Origin: Enterocloster bolteae
GTDB lineage: Bacteria; Bacillota; Clostridia; Lachnospirales; Lachnospiraceae
Length of the DNA stretch: 64,000 bases
NCBI RefSeq assembly: GCF_002234575.2
Contig: NZ_CP022464.2
Span: forward strand, 744,001-808,000
Direction of reading: 5' to 3'
Shown here: positions 1-7,483 of the stretch, piece by piece
How the letters are laid out: every line of letters begins with the position of its first letter
How positions within the stretch are numbered: position 1 is the stretch's first letter
Notes under the pieces: model-generated
The model's database searches: none
Seen by the model: the letters and a program-made list of their open reading frames with translations, nothing else
What the model was told of the DNA's origin: nothing
Translations under genes and position numbers: made by a program

Positions 1-819
1 GATGTACAGAGGGTGACGCAGACAGCTTCGCCGGAGCCGGAGGGAACGGGAATTGCCGTGAATCCCTCAGGAGCCGTTCTTTCAGAGCGTATTCCCGTAC
101 CGTCAGGATTTCAGAGAACAGATGCCGGGGAGGGAAGCTTCCAGGACTATATCAGGTCCTATCCCCTTAAGCCGGACGGGAGCCCGGTGATGCTGTACGA
201 CGGCAGTGAAAAGGGAAACCAGACAGCCCATCAAGCGGTATTTGCTCTGCCTGTATTTGACAGTGACTTGCAGCAGTGCGCGGACAGCCTCATGCGTATG
301 TACGGAGAGTACTTGTGGGCCCATGGGGCCGGTGATGAGATTGCATTTCACCTTACCAACGGATTTTTGATGGATTATCCCTCCTGGAGAGAAGGGAACC
401 GCCTGTCAGTGGACGGAAACCAGGTGTCGTGGGTTAAGAAGGCTTCTTATGATGATTCTTATGAGACATTCCTGCTCTACATGAAGTATGTGATGATGTA
501 CGCAGGCACCCTTTCCCTGGACAATGAGTGTACGGCCATTGATATAAGCCTGATAAAGGCCGGTGACATGTTCATAAAAGGGGGAAGTCCGGGGCACTGC
601 GTCATGGTGGCGGATGTGGCTGTGAACGGGGATGGGGACATCTGTTTCCTTCTGGCCCAGGGATATATGCCCGCCCAGGATTTCCACATTCTTAACAATC
701 CCCTTCATATGGACGATCCGTGGTATTATGCCTCGGAGCTTTCCTATCCCCTTAAGACGCCGGAGTATGTGTTTCAGGAGGGGAGCTTAAAACGCTGGTA
801 TCTCAGTGACTTTTTGTAG
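1..819 (+). CDS. DUF4846-family protein, 5' end outside window
   Basis: The reading frame is open to the left edge of the window, so the true start probably lies upstream; an in-frame GTG at 13 exists but has no convincing ribosome site. The visible 270 or so residues match the DUF4846 pattern: a central segment in which Gly-Asp-Met-Phe-Ile-Lys-Gly-Gly is followed by Gly-His-Cys-Val-Met-Val-Ala-Asp (about nt 560-620), and a C-terminal Trp-Tyr-rich end. The biochemical role of DUF4846 is not established. A signal peptide or lipobox, common in this family, would be in the missing part. It is followed by 117 bp with no clear gene and then by the VOC protein gene on the same strand. Confidence 0.7.
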   Translation, partial: DVQRVTQTASPEPEGTGIAVNPSGAVLSERIPVPSGFQRTDAGEGSFQDYIRSYPLKPDGSPVMLYDGSEKGNQTAHQAVFALPVFDSDLQQCADSLMRMYGEYLWAHGAGDEIAFHLTNGFLMDYPSWREGNRLSVDGNQVSWVKKASYDDSYETFLLYMKYVMMYAGTLSLDNECTAIDISLIKAGDMFIKGGSPGHCVMVADVAVNGDGDICFLLAQGYMPAQDFHILNNPLHMDDPWYYASELSYPLKTPEYVFQEGSLKRWYLSDFL

Positions 820-936
820 GGATTTGGCTGACTGTGGAAAGAGAACAGTCTGCGGAAAAGGGACGAAACAGAGTACATGCGGCCCGCAGCAGGGACAGCC
901 TGGGAATAACCAGGCGCAAGCAGGAGGAAGTATGAA

Positions 937-1317
937 ATGGATTTAAAGAAAATACACCATGTGGCTATTATTGTTTCAGATTATGAGGTGTCCAGAAGAT
1001 TCTATGTGGAGCTTCTGGGATTTAAAGTGATCCGGGAAAATTACAGGCCGGAAAAAGATGACTATAAGCTGGATCTGGAGCTGGACGGGTGCGAACTGGA
1101 GCTGTTTTCAGGGAAGCATAATCCTCCCAGGCCAAGTTACCCTGAAGCCCTGGGACTGAGACACCTGGCTTTCCGGGTGGAGGATATGGATGCTGCCGTG
1201 AGGGAGCTCAATGAAAAGGGAGTGGATACAGAGCCTGTCCGCATGGACCAGTTTACAGGCAGGAGAATGACGTTCTTTCATGATCCCGACGGCCTGCCGC
1301 TGGAATTACATGAATGA
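937..1317 (+). CDS. VOC-family (glyoxalase-like) metalloprotein
   Basis: This 126-residue single-domain protein has the vicinal-oxygen-chelate pattern: it opens with Lys-Ile-His-His-Val-Ala-Ile, contains the FY-x-x-x-LGF segment, has a second Arg-His-Leu-Ala-Phe strand near residue 75, and ends in F-x-x-DPDG-x-x-LELHE. The two His and the C-terminal Glu are the expected metal ligands. Length and motifs resemble the YaeR/GloA2-like subgroup, whose substrate is uncertain; methylglyoxal hemithioacetal is possible but not shown. The start is an ATG preceded by an AGGAGG site (about 922-927). The 3' end overlaps by 12 bp the end of the convergent antiporter gene. Confidence 0.85.
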   Translation: MDLKKIHHVAIIVSDYEVSRRFYVELLGFKVIRENYRPEKDDYKLDLELDGCELELFSGKHNPPRPSYPEALGLRHLAFRVEDMDAAVRELNEKGVDTEPVRMDQFTGRRMTFFHDPDGLPLELHE

Positions 1318-2649
1318 GGTGAAGGCAGTGCGTCCGGCCCGGATCCGGTCATGGTACAGGGCCGTAATCAGGTTCCACAGGGGAACCAGATACAGGTAAA
1401 AAGCATAAAACATGCATCCCATGGGAGCGCCGATGGCGGCCACCGGCACAGTGCCGGCAATACCCCAGGGAATCAGGGCTGCAATGAGAATGGCTGTGTC
1501 CTCCAGCGCGAGGGCCAGCTTTTCCTTTTTGGGGTAAAGCCCGTCGCACATCTGGCAGGTAAGGATGGTGGCCAGGCTCTGGTTGCAGCTGACCGCACAG
1601 GAGAGGACCGAGGTCACCAGGACAGTGCCAAAGGGAGTAAGGCGCCGGGCAGACCTTAAAAGGGCATGCTTTACCCCGGACAGCAGGCAGGTGTGTGAAA
1701 AGATTCCTGAGTAGGAGGCGGAGATGAGCACGATGATGCCCACCTTTACCATGGAGCGTATGCCGCCACCGTTCAACAGCTGGGCCAGTCGCGTCCCGTC
1801 CTGGGCCTCATATCCGTATAGGAAGCAGCGCAGCAGGACCAGGGGGGAGGCTCCCTGGACAAACAGGGCCACTGCGGCACCGGCTGCAATGCTGACGGCC
1901 ATAGCATATTTTACATCCACGCGCAACAGGGACAGAACCAGAATCAGGACAGCCGGAAGCATGGCGGCCCAGTGGAGGGAGAAATTTGTCCTGAACAGGT
2001 CCAGGAGCTCCCTGTCCGCCGGAGCGCTGGAACCGGAAGCCAGGACCACATAGAGGATGCATGTTGCGGCTAAGGGAACCGCGCTGCTGCGGCACATAAG
2101 CTTTATGTTCAGATAGATGTCTGTCCGGGTCAGGCTGCATATCAGCTGGGCGCTGGAGGACATGGGGGAGCAGCGGTCCCCGAAAAAGCTTCCGGAGAGG
2201 ATGGCGCCGCCTGTAAGAAAGGGGCTTAAGCCTGCTGCATTCGATATGAGCATGCATATGACTCCCATGGTACTTGCCGTGCCAAAGGAGGTACCGGTGA
2301 GGAAGGACATGGAAGAACACAGGAGGAAGGTGCAGAGCACGAAATACCTGGGATGTATGAATCCTACCGCATAATATAGGATATAGGGGATGGTGCCGCT
2401 GATTCGCCACACAGCGGTCAGGCCTCCGATAAATACAAAAATAATAAGGATATTCCGTACCTGGGAAATACCCTCCCACAGCATGGAGCCGGTTTCCCTT
2501 GCCGAATATCCTTTGGCCAGACAGTAGATGGAAAAACAGAGCAGGCCGAACAACAGGGCATACAGAATCTGTATGCCCGCAGACTGTAGACAAATTCCGA
2601 GGACAAGTGCCTCGGAATTTCTTCGCCATTGAGCCAGAAAAGTCAGCAC
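1306..2649 (-). CDS. NhaC-family Na+/H+ antiporter, 5' end replaced by IS sequence
   Basis: This is the large remnant of a polytopic membrane protein of the NhaC antiporter family. About ten hydrophobic segments are visible, as well as the conserved stretch with GTSFGTASTMG, GGAILSGSFFGDRCSPMSS and a C-terminal half with SCNQSLA and ALEDTA, all typical of NhaC. The gene is interrupted: chromosomal coding sequence ends at 2579 and the first 24 codons of the present frame (2580-2649, starting with a GTG) come from the left end of an insertion sequence. The native start lies at 4268, beyond the IS. Without the IS the protein would be about 444 residues. Whether the hybrid is translated is unknown; there is no strong ribosome site before the GTG, so the gene is probably inactive. 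Confidence 0.8.
   Translation of the reverse strand: MLTFLAQWRRNSEALVLGICLQSAGIQILYALLFGLLCFSIYCLAKGYSARETGSMLWEGISQVRNILIIFVFIGGLTAVWRISGTIPYILYYAVGFIHPRYFVLCTFLLCSSMSFLTGTSFGTASTMGVICMLISNAAGLSPFLTGGAILSGSFFGDRCSPMSSSAQLICSLTRTDIYLNIKLMCRSSAVPLAATCILYVVLASGSSAPADRELLDLFRTNFSLHWAAMLPAVLILVLSLLRVDVKYAMAVSIAAGAAVALFVQGASPLVLLRCFLYGYEAQDGTRLAQLLNGGGIRSMVKVGIIVLISASYSGIFSHTCLLSGVKHALLRSARRLTPFGTVLVTSVLSCAVSCNQSLATILTCQMCDGLYPKKEKLALALEDTAILIAALIPWGIAGTVPVAAIGAPMGCMFYAFYLYLVPLWNLITALYHDRIRAGRTAFTSFM
2555..2579. repeat. Left copy of 25-bp target-site duplication, palindromic
   Basis: A 25-bp sequence beginning AGGGCATACAG and ending TATGCCCG is repeated exactly at 4183-4207 on the other side of the IS. 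Its inner 23 bp are a perfect inverted repeat (GGGCATACAG, AAT, CTGTATGCCC). Both copies encode part of the antiporter (Gly-Ile-Gln-Ile-Leu-Tyr-Ala on the minus strand), which shows that the repeat is target DNA duplicated on insertion. Confidence 0.93.
2592..2620. other. Stem-loop inside IS left end
   Basis: Perfect 11-bp arms (AAATTCCGAGG and CCTCGGAATTT) enclose a 7-nt loop just inside the left terminal repeat, upstream of the transposase promoter. Such hairpins can limit read-through transcription into a transposase gene; that role is inference here. Confidence 0.6.
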
Positions 2650-2676
2650 TTACAAGACTTTGAGGCTCTTTTTTGG

Positions 2677-2706
2677 TATAATAGATGTATCAAATACAGG
2701 CGGTGA
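2677..2706 (+). promoter_or_regulatory. Transposase -10 box and ribosome-binding site
   Basis: A perfect TATAAT lies at 2677-2682, and GGCGGTGAG just before the ATG at 2708 can serve as the ribosome site. I see no good -35 hexamer at the right spacing, so expression is probably weak. Confidence 0.45.
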
Positions 2707-2707
2707 G

Positions 2708-4183
2708 ATGCTTATGATGACACAGAATGCGGATAAAAAAAGAGAACAGATTCAGTTGTTTTGCATGGATGACATGGTTCCACAGGACCATCTGCTGCGG
2801 ATCATCGACAAAGCAATCGACTGGTCCTTCATTTATGAACTGGTAGAAGATAAATACAGTCAGGACAACGGACGCCCCAGTATGGACCCCGTCATGCTGA
2901 TCAAGATTCCTTTCATCCAATATCTTTATGGCATTAAAAGCATGCGCCAGACGGTAAAAGAGATTGAGGTAAATGTCGCCTATCGCTGGTTCCTCGGGTT
3001 GGATATGCTGGATAAAGTGCCACATTTTTCAACCTTTGGAAAGAACTATACGAGACGCTTTAAAGACACCGACCTGTTTGAACAGATATTCGCGCATATC
3101 CTTTCTGAATGCTACAAATTTAAGCTGGTAGACCCTAATGAAGTTTTTGTGGATGCCACCCATGTAAAAGCCAGAGCAAACAATAAAAAGATGCAGAAGC
3201 GTATTGCTCATGATGAGGCATTATTTTTTGAAGATCTGCTGAAACAGGAAATCAATGAAGACCGTGAAGCACACGGGAAACGTCCGCTGAAAGAAAAAGA
3301 GGATGACAACAATACACCATCCGGTGGAGCCGGCGGCAAAGAAGAAAAGACAGTGAAAGCAAGCACTTCTGATCCGGAAAGCGGATGGTTTCGCAAAGGA
3401 GAACATAAACATGTATTTGCTTATGCAGTACAGACCGCATGTGATAAGAATGGATGGATTCTCAGCTATAGCGTTCATCCCGGGAACAATCATGACAGCA
3501 GAACCTTCAAGTCTTTATATGACAAGATAAAAGGGATCGGAATAGAGACCCTGATAGCCGATGCAGGATATAAAACTCCCGGTATAGCAAAACTTTTGAT
3601 CGATCAAGGAGTCAAACCGCTCCTACCATACAAACGCCCCCTGACAAAAGAGGGTTTCTTCAAGAAATACGAGTACGTTTATGATGAGTATTACGACTGC
3701 TATATCTGTCCCAACAATCAGGTGCTGACCTATCGAACAACCAACCGTGAGGGATATCGCGAGTACAAAAGCTGTGGAAGTGCCTGTGCAAGCTGTGCCT
3801 ATCTTGCAAAATGTACCCAAAGCAAAGATCATGTAAAGACGGTTATGCGCCACATATGGGAACCTTACATGGAGATGTGTGAGGAGATCCGCCAAACCCT
3901 GGGTATGAAAGAATTATATTCACAAAGGAAAGAAACCATAGAACGAATCTTTGGAAGTGCAAAGGAGAATCATGGTTTTCGATATACACAGATGTTTGGA
4001 AAAGCCCGAATGGAAATGAAAGTCGGGCTTACATTTGCCTGCATGAATCTGAAAAAGCTGGCCAGGATGAAAGCGAAATGGGGAGCAGCCCATTTCACAA
4101 ACTTTATTTTGAACGCAATTTGGTTAATAAAAGAAAACTGGCTTTGGGATACAAAGCCCAAAACCAGTTTGTCTACAGTCTGA
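2708..4183 (+). CDS. IS1182-family transposase
   Basis: The product is a 491-residue DDE transposase when started at the ATG at 2708. The frame extends back to a TTG at 2660, but that overlaps the -10 box. The N-terminal part is the DUF772-like domain of this family. Likely catalytic residues are the Asp in FVDATHVKA, the Asp in IADAGYKT and the Glu within ETIERIFGSAKENHGFRYT. A four-cysteine cluster (CGSACASC plus a following Cys, and CYIC before it) sits about two-thirds along and may bind zinc. The last codons run through the right terminal repeat, and the TGA stop at 4181-4183 uses the first base of the flanking target repeat as its third base. Confidence 0.93.
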   Translation: MLMMTQNADKKREQIQLFCMDDMVPQDHLLRIIDKAIDWSFIYELVEDKYSQDNGRPSMDPVMLIKIPFIQYLYGIKSMRQTVKEIEVNVAYRWFLGLDMLDKVPHFSTFGKNYTRRFKDTDLFEQIFAHILSECYKFKLVDPNEVFVDATHVKARANNKKMQKRIAHDEALFFEDLLKQEINEDREAHGKRPLKEKEDDNNTPSGGAGGKEEKTVKASTSDPESGWFRKGEHKHVFAYAVQTACDKNGWILSYSVHPGNNHDSRTFKSLYDKIKGIGIETLIADAGYKTPGIAKLLIDQGVKPLLPYKRPLTKEGFFKKYEYVYDEYYDCYICPNNQVLTYRTTNREGYREYKSCGSACASCAYLAKCTQSKDHVKTVMRHIWEPYMEMCEEIRQTLGMKELYSQRKETIERIFGSAKENHGFRYTQMFGKARMEMKVGLTFACMNLKKLARMKAKWGAAHFTNFILNAIWLIKENWLWDTKPKTSLSTV

Positions 4184-4268
4184 GGGCATACAGAATCTGT
4201 ATGCCCGTAACAATGCAGAGTCCGAGACCTGCCAGAAATAATCCAAGTGCAATACATTCCGCTAACAT
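4173..4268 (-). pseudogene. N-terminal fragment of the split NhaC-type antiporter
   Basis: A GGAGG site precedes an ATG (complement of 4266-4268) that opens a hydrophobic sequence starting MLAECIALGLFLAGLG and reaching the same Gly-Ile-Gln-Ile-Leu-Tyr-Ala segment that restarts at 2579 beyond the IS. In the present arrangement the frame enters the right terminal repeat and stops at a TAG after 31 residues. Joining it to the fragment ending at 2579, with one copy of the 25-bp repeat, restores one uninterrupted frame. This is the original start of the antiporter gene, located about 80 bp downstream of the chromate-transport pair on the same strand. Confidence 0.85.
4183..4207. repeat. Right copy of 25-bp target-site duplication
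   Basis: Identical to 2555-2579. The first base (A) could formally belong to the IS end, since it completes the transposase TGA, which would make the duplication 24 bp. Confidence 0.92.
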
Positions 4269-4347
4269 AGAATCCTCCGGGTGTTTTGTTTGATGTACCC
4301 ATTCGATTCTATATCGGAACCTCTTTAAAGTCAATGATAAGCAGATG

Positions 4348-4920
4348 CTATATCACGCGCATGGCCAGCTGGCAGGCTGTTTCAGCCAGTCCTGACAGCA
4401 CCATGACCAGGATGGGATTCATCTTAAAACGTATGAGCAGTATCATGGCGCCGGTGAAAATACATACGGAACGCAGGTTTATGGCTCCCAGGTCAGGGGT
4501 AAAGCCCGCCAGTCCCCAGAAGGCAGTGACCAGTATGCTGACGCCCGCTGCACCAATCATGGCTACCACGGCAGGCCGCAGGGATTTGAGGACACCCTGG
4601 ATCAGGCTTAAATTCCTGTATTTGAGATAGATCTTTGCAAGAAGGGTAACCAGGATGCAGGACGGCAGCACGCACCCAATGGTCGCCGCCAGGGCCCCGG
4701 GCGTACCTGCAATGCGGGTGCCCACGAAGGTGGCGGCATTGATGGCAATGGGACCAGGGGTCATCTGGGAAATGGTCACAAGGTCTGTAAACTCAGCCAG
4801 GTTCAGCCAGCCGTGAAGGGTGACCACCTGGTTCTGGATCAGAGGCATGGCGGCATATCCGCCTCCGAAACTGAATGCGCCAATCTGCAGAAAGCTTAAA
4901 AATAGCTGGAAGTAAATCAT
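4348..4920 (-). CDS. Chromate transporter family protein, second half-size subunit
   Basis: This 190-residue membrane protein matches the ChrA (CHR) half-domain: an N-terminal FSFGGGYAAMPLI segment, the SQMTPGPIAINAATFVG signature and five or six hydrophobic helices. Short CHR proteins work as a pair of two different half-size subunits in anion (chromate/sulfate) export or exchange. The partner is the gene at 4917-5555; its TGA overlaps this gene's ATG (ATGA), which implies translational coupling. The divergent LysR gene probably controls both. The physiological substrate may not be chromate. The downstream antiporter gene on the same strand may once have been co-transcribed. Confidence 0.88.
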   Translation of the reverse strand: MIYFQLFLSFLQIGAFSFGGGYAAMPLIQNQVVTLHGWLNLAEFTDLVTISQMTPGPIAINAATFVGTRIAGTPGALAATIGCVLPSCILVTLLAKIYLKYRNLSLIQGVLKSLRPAVVAMIGAAGVSILVTAFWGLAGFTPDLGAINLRSVCIFTGAMILLIRFKMNPILVMVLSGLAETACQLAMRVI

Positions 4921-5555
4921 AGCGCGCCTCCTTCCGTCCCTTTTTTATTATGCCCGGAAGAGAGGGTCCGCACCACACCTATGGCGGCGCACAAAAGGAT
5001 GATCAGGACTACGTTGACATTGTATACATAATTGGCAATAAAGGCCGCGGCCATAATCAGGACGGATATCCACTGTCTGTCTTTTACGATGCCGCTGCCC
5101 ATCTCCCAGACCACCTGGGCAATGACAGCCCCCACGCCGGCCTGCATTCCGTTTAACATCCATCCCACAAAAAGGTTGGAGCGGAAGGCGGCGTAGCAGA
5201 AGGAGATCAGAGTCAGGATGGTAAACGGCGGGAGGACAGTGGCAATGACCGCGGTCAGTACCCCTGCCATGCCGGCCAGTTTATAGCCTACCACGATAGC
5301 CCCGTTGACAGCGATGGCGCCCGGCGAGGACTGGGCAATGGCCACCAGATCCAACATCTCCTGTTCATCAATCCAGTGGTATTCGTCTACAAATTTCTTC
5401 TTCATCAGTGTGACGATGACATATCCGCCACCGAAGGTAAATGCGCTCAGATACAGGGTTGAGAGAAAGAGTTTTGCCAGAAGGGAGCCGCGGCTGCCCG
5501 CGTGTCCCGGAGCCCTGGAGGAAGCATGCTTTTTTGATTTTATGTTAACTACCAT
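4917..5555 (-). CDS. Chromate transporter family protein, first half-size subunit
   Basis: The product has 212 residues with a short basic N-terminus, then the CHR half-domain: SAFTFGGGYVIVTLM, AQSSPGAIAVNGAIVVG (the equivalent of the family's S-PGP signature, with Ala in place of the second Pro), and about five transmembrane segments. It forms a two-gene unit with the 190-residue paralogue downstream through an ATGA overlap. Its promoter should lie in the 202-bp AT-rich gap shared with the LysR gene, where a perfect TATAATTA/TAATTATA palindrome is a likely regulator site. The assignment to the family is firm; the substrate is inferred only from family precedent. Confidence 0.88.
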   Translation of the reverse strand: MVVNIKSKKHASSRAPGHAGSRGSLLAKLFLSTLYLSAFTFGGGYVIVTLMKKKFVDEYHWIDEQEMLDLVAIAQSSPGAIAVNGAIVVGYKLAGMAGVLTAVIATVLPPFTILTLISFCYAAFRSNLFVGWMLNGMQAGVGAVIAQVVWEMGSGIVKDRQWISVLIMAAAFIANYVYNVNVVLIILLCAAIGVVRTLSSGHNKKGTEGGAL

Positions 5556-5653
5556 GACGGTATCCCCCTTTTAACAGTAATACATGTAACTATCATCATG
5601 TATTTGTTTTTTCTGCTATTACTATACAGCTTGCAAATCCATATGTAAAATAC

Positions 5654-5674
5654 TATAATTAAATAATAATTATA
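5654..5674. promoter_or_regulatory. Palindrome in divergent chrA/lysR promoter region
   Basis: TATAATTA, five bases, then TAATTATA form perfect 8-bp arms and contain the T-N11-A pattern bound by LysR-type regulators. It lies about 85 bp before the LysR start and about 100 bp before the transporter start. AT-rich palindromes occur by chance, so this is a candidate only. Confidence 0.45.
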
Positions 5675-5757
5675 ATAGATGTATTATATATGTGCCCTAT
5701 GTCAGACTGCAGAGATGTACCCTCAGTCTGCCATGCGCGGTTCAGGAAAAGAGGAAC

Positions 5758-6648
5758 ATGACATTTCGCCATCTGAAGATATTTGTTACCGTATGTGAGA
5801 CAGGGAGCATGACGGCCGCCGCTTCCCAGCTGTTCATCGCCCAGCCGTCCATCAGCCTGGCCATCTCAGAAATGGAAGACTACTACGGGGTAAAGCTGTT
5901 TGACCGCATATCCCGCAAGCTGTATCTGACAGAGAACGGCCGCAGGGCCCTCCAGTATGCCAGGCATATCATAGATCTGCTGGATGAGATGGAGCAGGGG
6001 GTCCGGGACGTGGACGCCATGGGGCGGCTCAAGGTGGGCACCAGCATTACCATAGGGACCTATCTGCTGCCCGGTTATATCAAGAAGCTGAAACAGCAGT
6101 ATCCGGCCCTGAAGGTGGAGGCATCCATTGCCAATTCAGGAACCATTGAACAGCAGATACTTGACAATGATATAGATGTGGGAATCATAGAGGGGGTAGC
6201 CCACAGTCCCTTTATCCTCAGCGAGAGCTTCGCAGGGGACCGGCTGGTATTTATATGTCCGGCTGGCCATGAATTTGCCGGAAAAACTCTGGAGGAGCTG
6301 TCGGAGGTACGGAATCAGGATTTTATTTTACGGGAAAAGGGAAGCGCCGGAAGGGAGATATTTGACGGTATACTGGCCGCGCAGGAGCTGAATGTCCGCC
6401 CTATATGGCAGAGCGCCAGCAATCAGGTCATCCTGCAGGGGGTAAAGGCAGGGCTGGGTATTTCCATTCTGCCCTATTTTCTGGTGCGCCAGGATATCCG
6501 GGAAGGGGAACTGGCTGAATTCCGGATAAAGGACCTGGCTCTGAACCGGAAGTACTCTGTGATTTACCACAAGAATAAGTTTCTGCCCCGCAGCGCCAGG
6601 ACACTGATGGAGCTGTGCAAAGAGGGGAACGGGGCAGACAGGCCCTGA
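5758..6648 (+). CDS. LysR-family transcriptional regulator
   Basis: The start chosen is the ATG at 5758, which has a GAGG ribosome site and gives the normal LysR beginning (MTFRHLKIFVTVCETGSMTA); the frame itself extends 66 bp further upstream. The protein is 296 residues. The winged helix-turn-helix covers about residues 1-60 with the AAASQLFIAQPSISLAISEME helix pair, and a periplasmic-binding-type effector domain occupies residues 90-290 (GTSITIGTYLLPGYI near residue 95, GLGISILPYFLV near 235). It is transcribed away from the chromate-transporter pair, the usual arrangement for a LysR regulator and its target. The effector is unknown. Confidence 0.9.
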   Translation: MTFRHLKIFVTVCETGSMTAAASQLFIAQPSISLAISEMEDYYGVKLFDRISRKLYLTENGRRALQYARHIIDLLDEMEQGVRDVDAMGRLKVGTSITIGTYLLPGYIKKLKQQYPALKVEASIANSGTIEQQILDNDIDVGIIEGVAHSPFILSESFAGDRLVFICPAGHEFAGKTLEELSEVRNQDFILREKGSAGREIFDGILAAQELNVRPIWQSASNQVILQGVKAGLGISILPYFLVRQDIREGELAEFRIKDLALNRKYSVIYHKNKFLPRSARTLMELCKEGNGADRP

Positions 6649-6656
6649 AAGCTATT

Positions 6657-7340
6657 TCAAGTCAGCAGTTTTTTTAGGCCGGAGACATTTTTTATGGTAA
6701 TGGTTCCGCGGCCAAGGGCAACCAGGCCCTCTTTTTCAAAATATTTCAGCATGCGGGACACCACCTCCCTGGCAGTGCCCAGGTTCTTGGCTATCTGTTC
6801 ATGGGTAGTGGAGATCACATCGGAGCCCAGCTTGACATATTCATCTGCCAGGTAAGCGGCCAGACGTTTGTCGAAGCTGGAGAAGAGAAGCTGCCCCATG
6901 GACCACATGACGTCGGAGAAACGTTCCGCAGTCTGGCGGTAAATGTAGTTTTCCGCATATATATTTGCCTCCATGAGACGGTGGATGCCGGAGGCGCCGG
7001 TGATGAGAAGGGTGGAAGCAGCGGTGGACTCGATGAAGATATCAAAGGTGATTTCCTGCATCATGCAGGCAGCCGATAGGGTGCACACCTCACCCGGACC
7101 CAGGCGGAACAGGGTGACCTCCCGGCCCTCCTCAGACTGTATATAGGTGCGCAGCTGGCCGGATAATACGATCAGAATGCCCAGGCATTCCTCAGAACGG
7201 CTGTGGACAAAGCTTCCTGGTTCATAATCCCTGATATAGGAGCTGGTTTTAAGCTGCTCCCTCTGGGTATCGGTGAGTTTTTCCCAGAAGGGGTAGCATT
7301 TTTTCAGAGTATCTGTGATGTTCGGGCGGCTATGGTTCAT
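6657..7340 (-). CDS. Crp/Fnr-family transcriptional regulator
   Basis: The 227-residue protein has a cyclic-nucleotide-binding-like beta-roll at about residues 20-140 (LGILIVLSGQLRTYI, FRLGPGEVCTLSAACM) and a C-terminal winged helix at about 150-225 with the recognition region THEQIAKNLGTAREVVSRMLK. There is no N-terminal Fnr-type cysteine cluster; the scattered cysteines (residues about 15, 52, 86, 91) do not form the usual CxxCxxxxxC. The subgroup resembles clostridial Crp/Fnr proteins found next to redox genes. It lies directly downstream of the polyferredoxin/ferredoxin pair on the same strand but has its own TTGACA promoter. A CRP-like palindrome upstream of the ferredoxin gene may be its site. 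Confidence 0.9.
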   Translation of the reverse strand: MNHSRPNITDTLKKCYPFWEKLTDTQREQLKTSSYIRDYEPGSFVHSRSEECLGILIVLSGQLRTYIQSEEGREVTLFRLGPGEVCTLSAACMMQEITFDIFIESTAASTLLITGASGIHRLMEANIYAENYIYRQTAERFSDVMWSMGQLLFSSFDKRLAAYLADEYVKLGSDVISTTHEQIAKNLGTAREVVSRMLKYFEKEGLVALGRGTITIKNVSGLKKLLT

Positions 7341-7403
7341 GGCGGACGGCTCCTCCTTATAGTTGGGAGTTTAAATACAGGGTGTAATTATATATATTCT
7401 TAT

Positions 7404-7432
7404 AGTGTAGACAATTTCCTGTATTTTGTCAA
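7404..7432 (-). promoter_or_regulatory. Promoter of the Crp/Fnr gene
   Basis: On the minus strand TTGACA (complement of 7427-7432) is followed after 17 bp by TACACT (complement of 7404-7409), a near-consensus sigma-A promoter about 65 bp before the start codon. Confidence 0.6.
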
Positions 7433-7483
7433 AGGATGAGAGGTATAAAGGGGCCGCGGCATGGGAACGGACTGTCTGCAAAG

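Larger units (their letters stand above)
2580..4182 (+). mobile_element. IS1182-family insertion sequence, complete
   Basis: The element is 1603 bp, bounded by perfect 15-bp terminal inverted repeats: CAGACTGTAGACAAA at 2580-2594 and its complement at 4168-4182. It carries a single intact transposase gene and is flanked by 25-bp direct repeats. The left end also has an 11-bp perfect stem-loop. Family assignment rests on the transposase (single long frame with a DDE catalytic set and a C-terminal cysteine cluster typical of IS1182). Everything needed for activity appears intact, so the insertion may be recent. Confidence 0.92.

Noticed and set aside
4286..4630. Open frame of 114 codons on the + strand opposite the chromate transporter
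   Set aside because: It lies antisense to a clear CHR-family gene, has no ribosome site and its protein is compositionally odd; it is a shadow frame.
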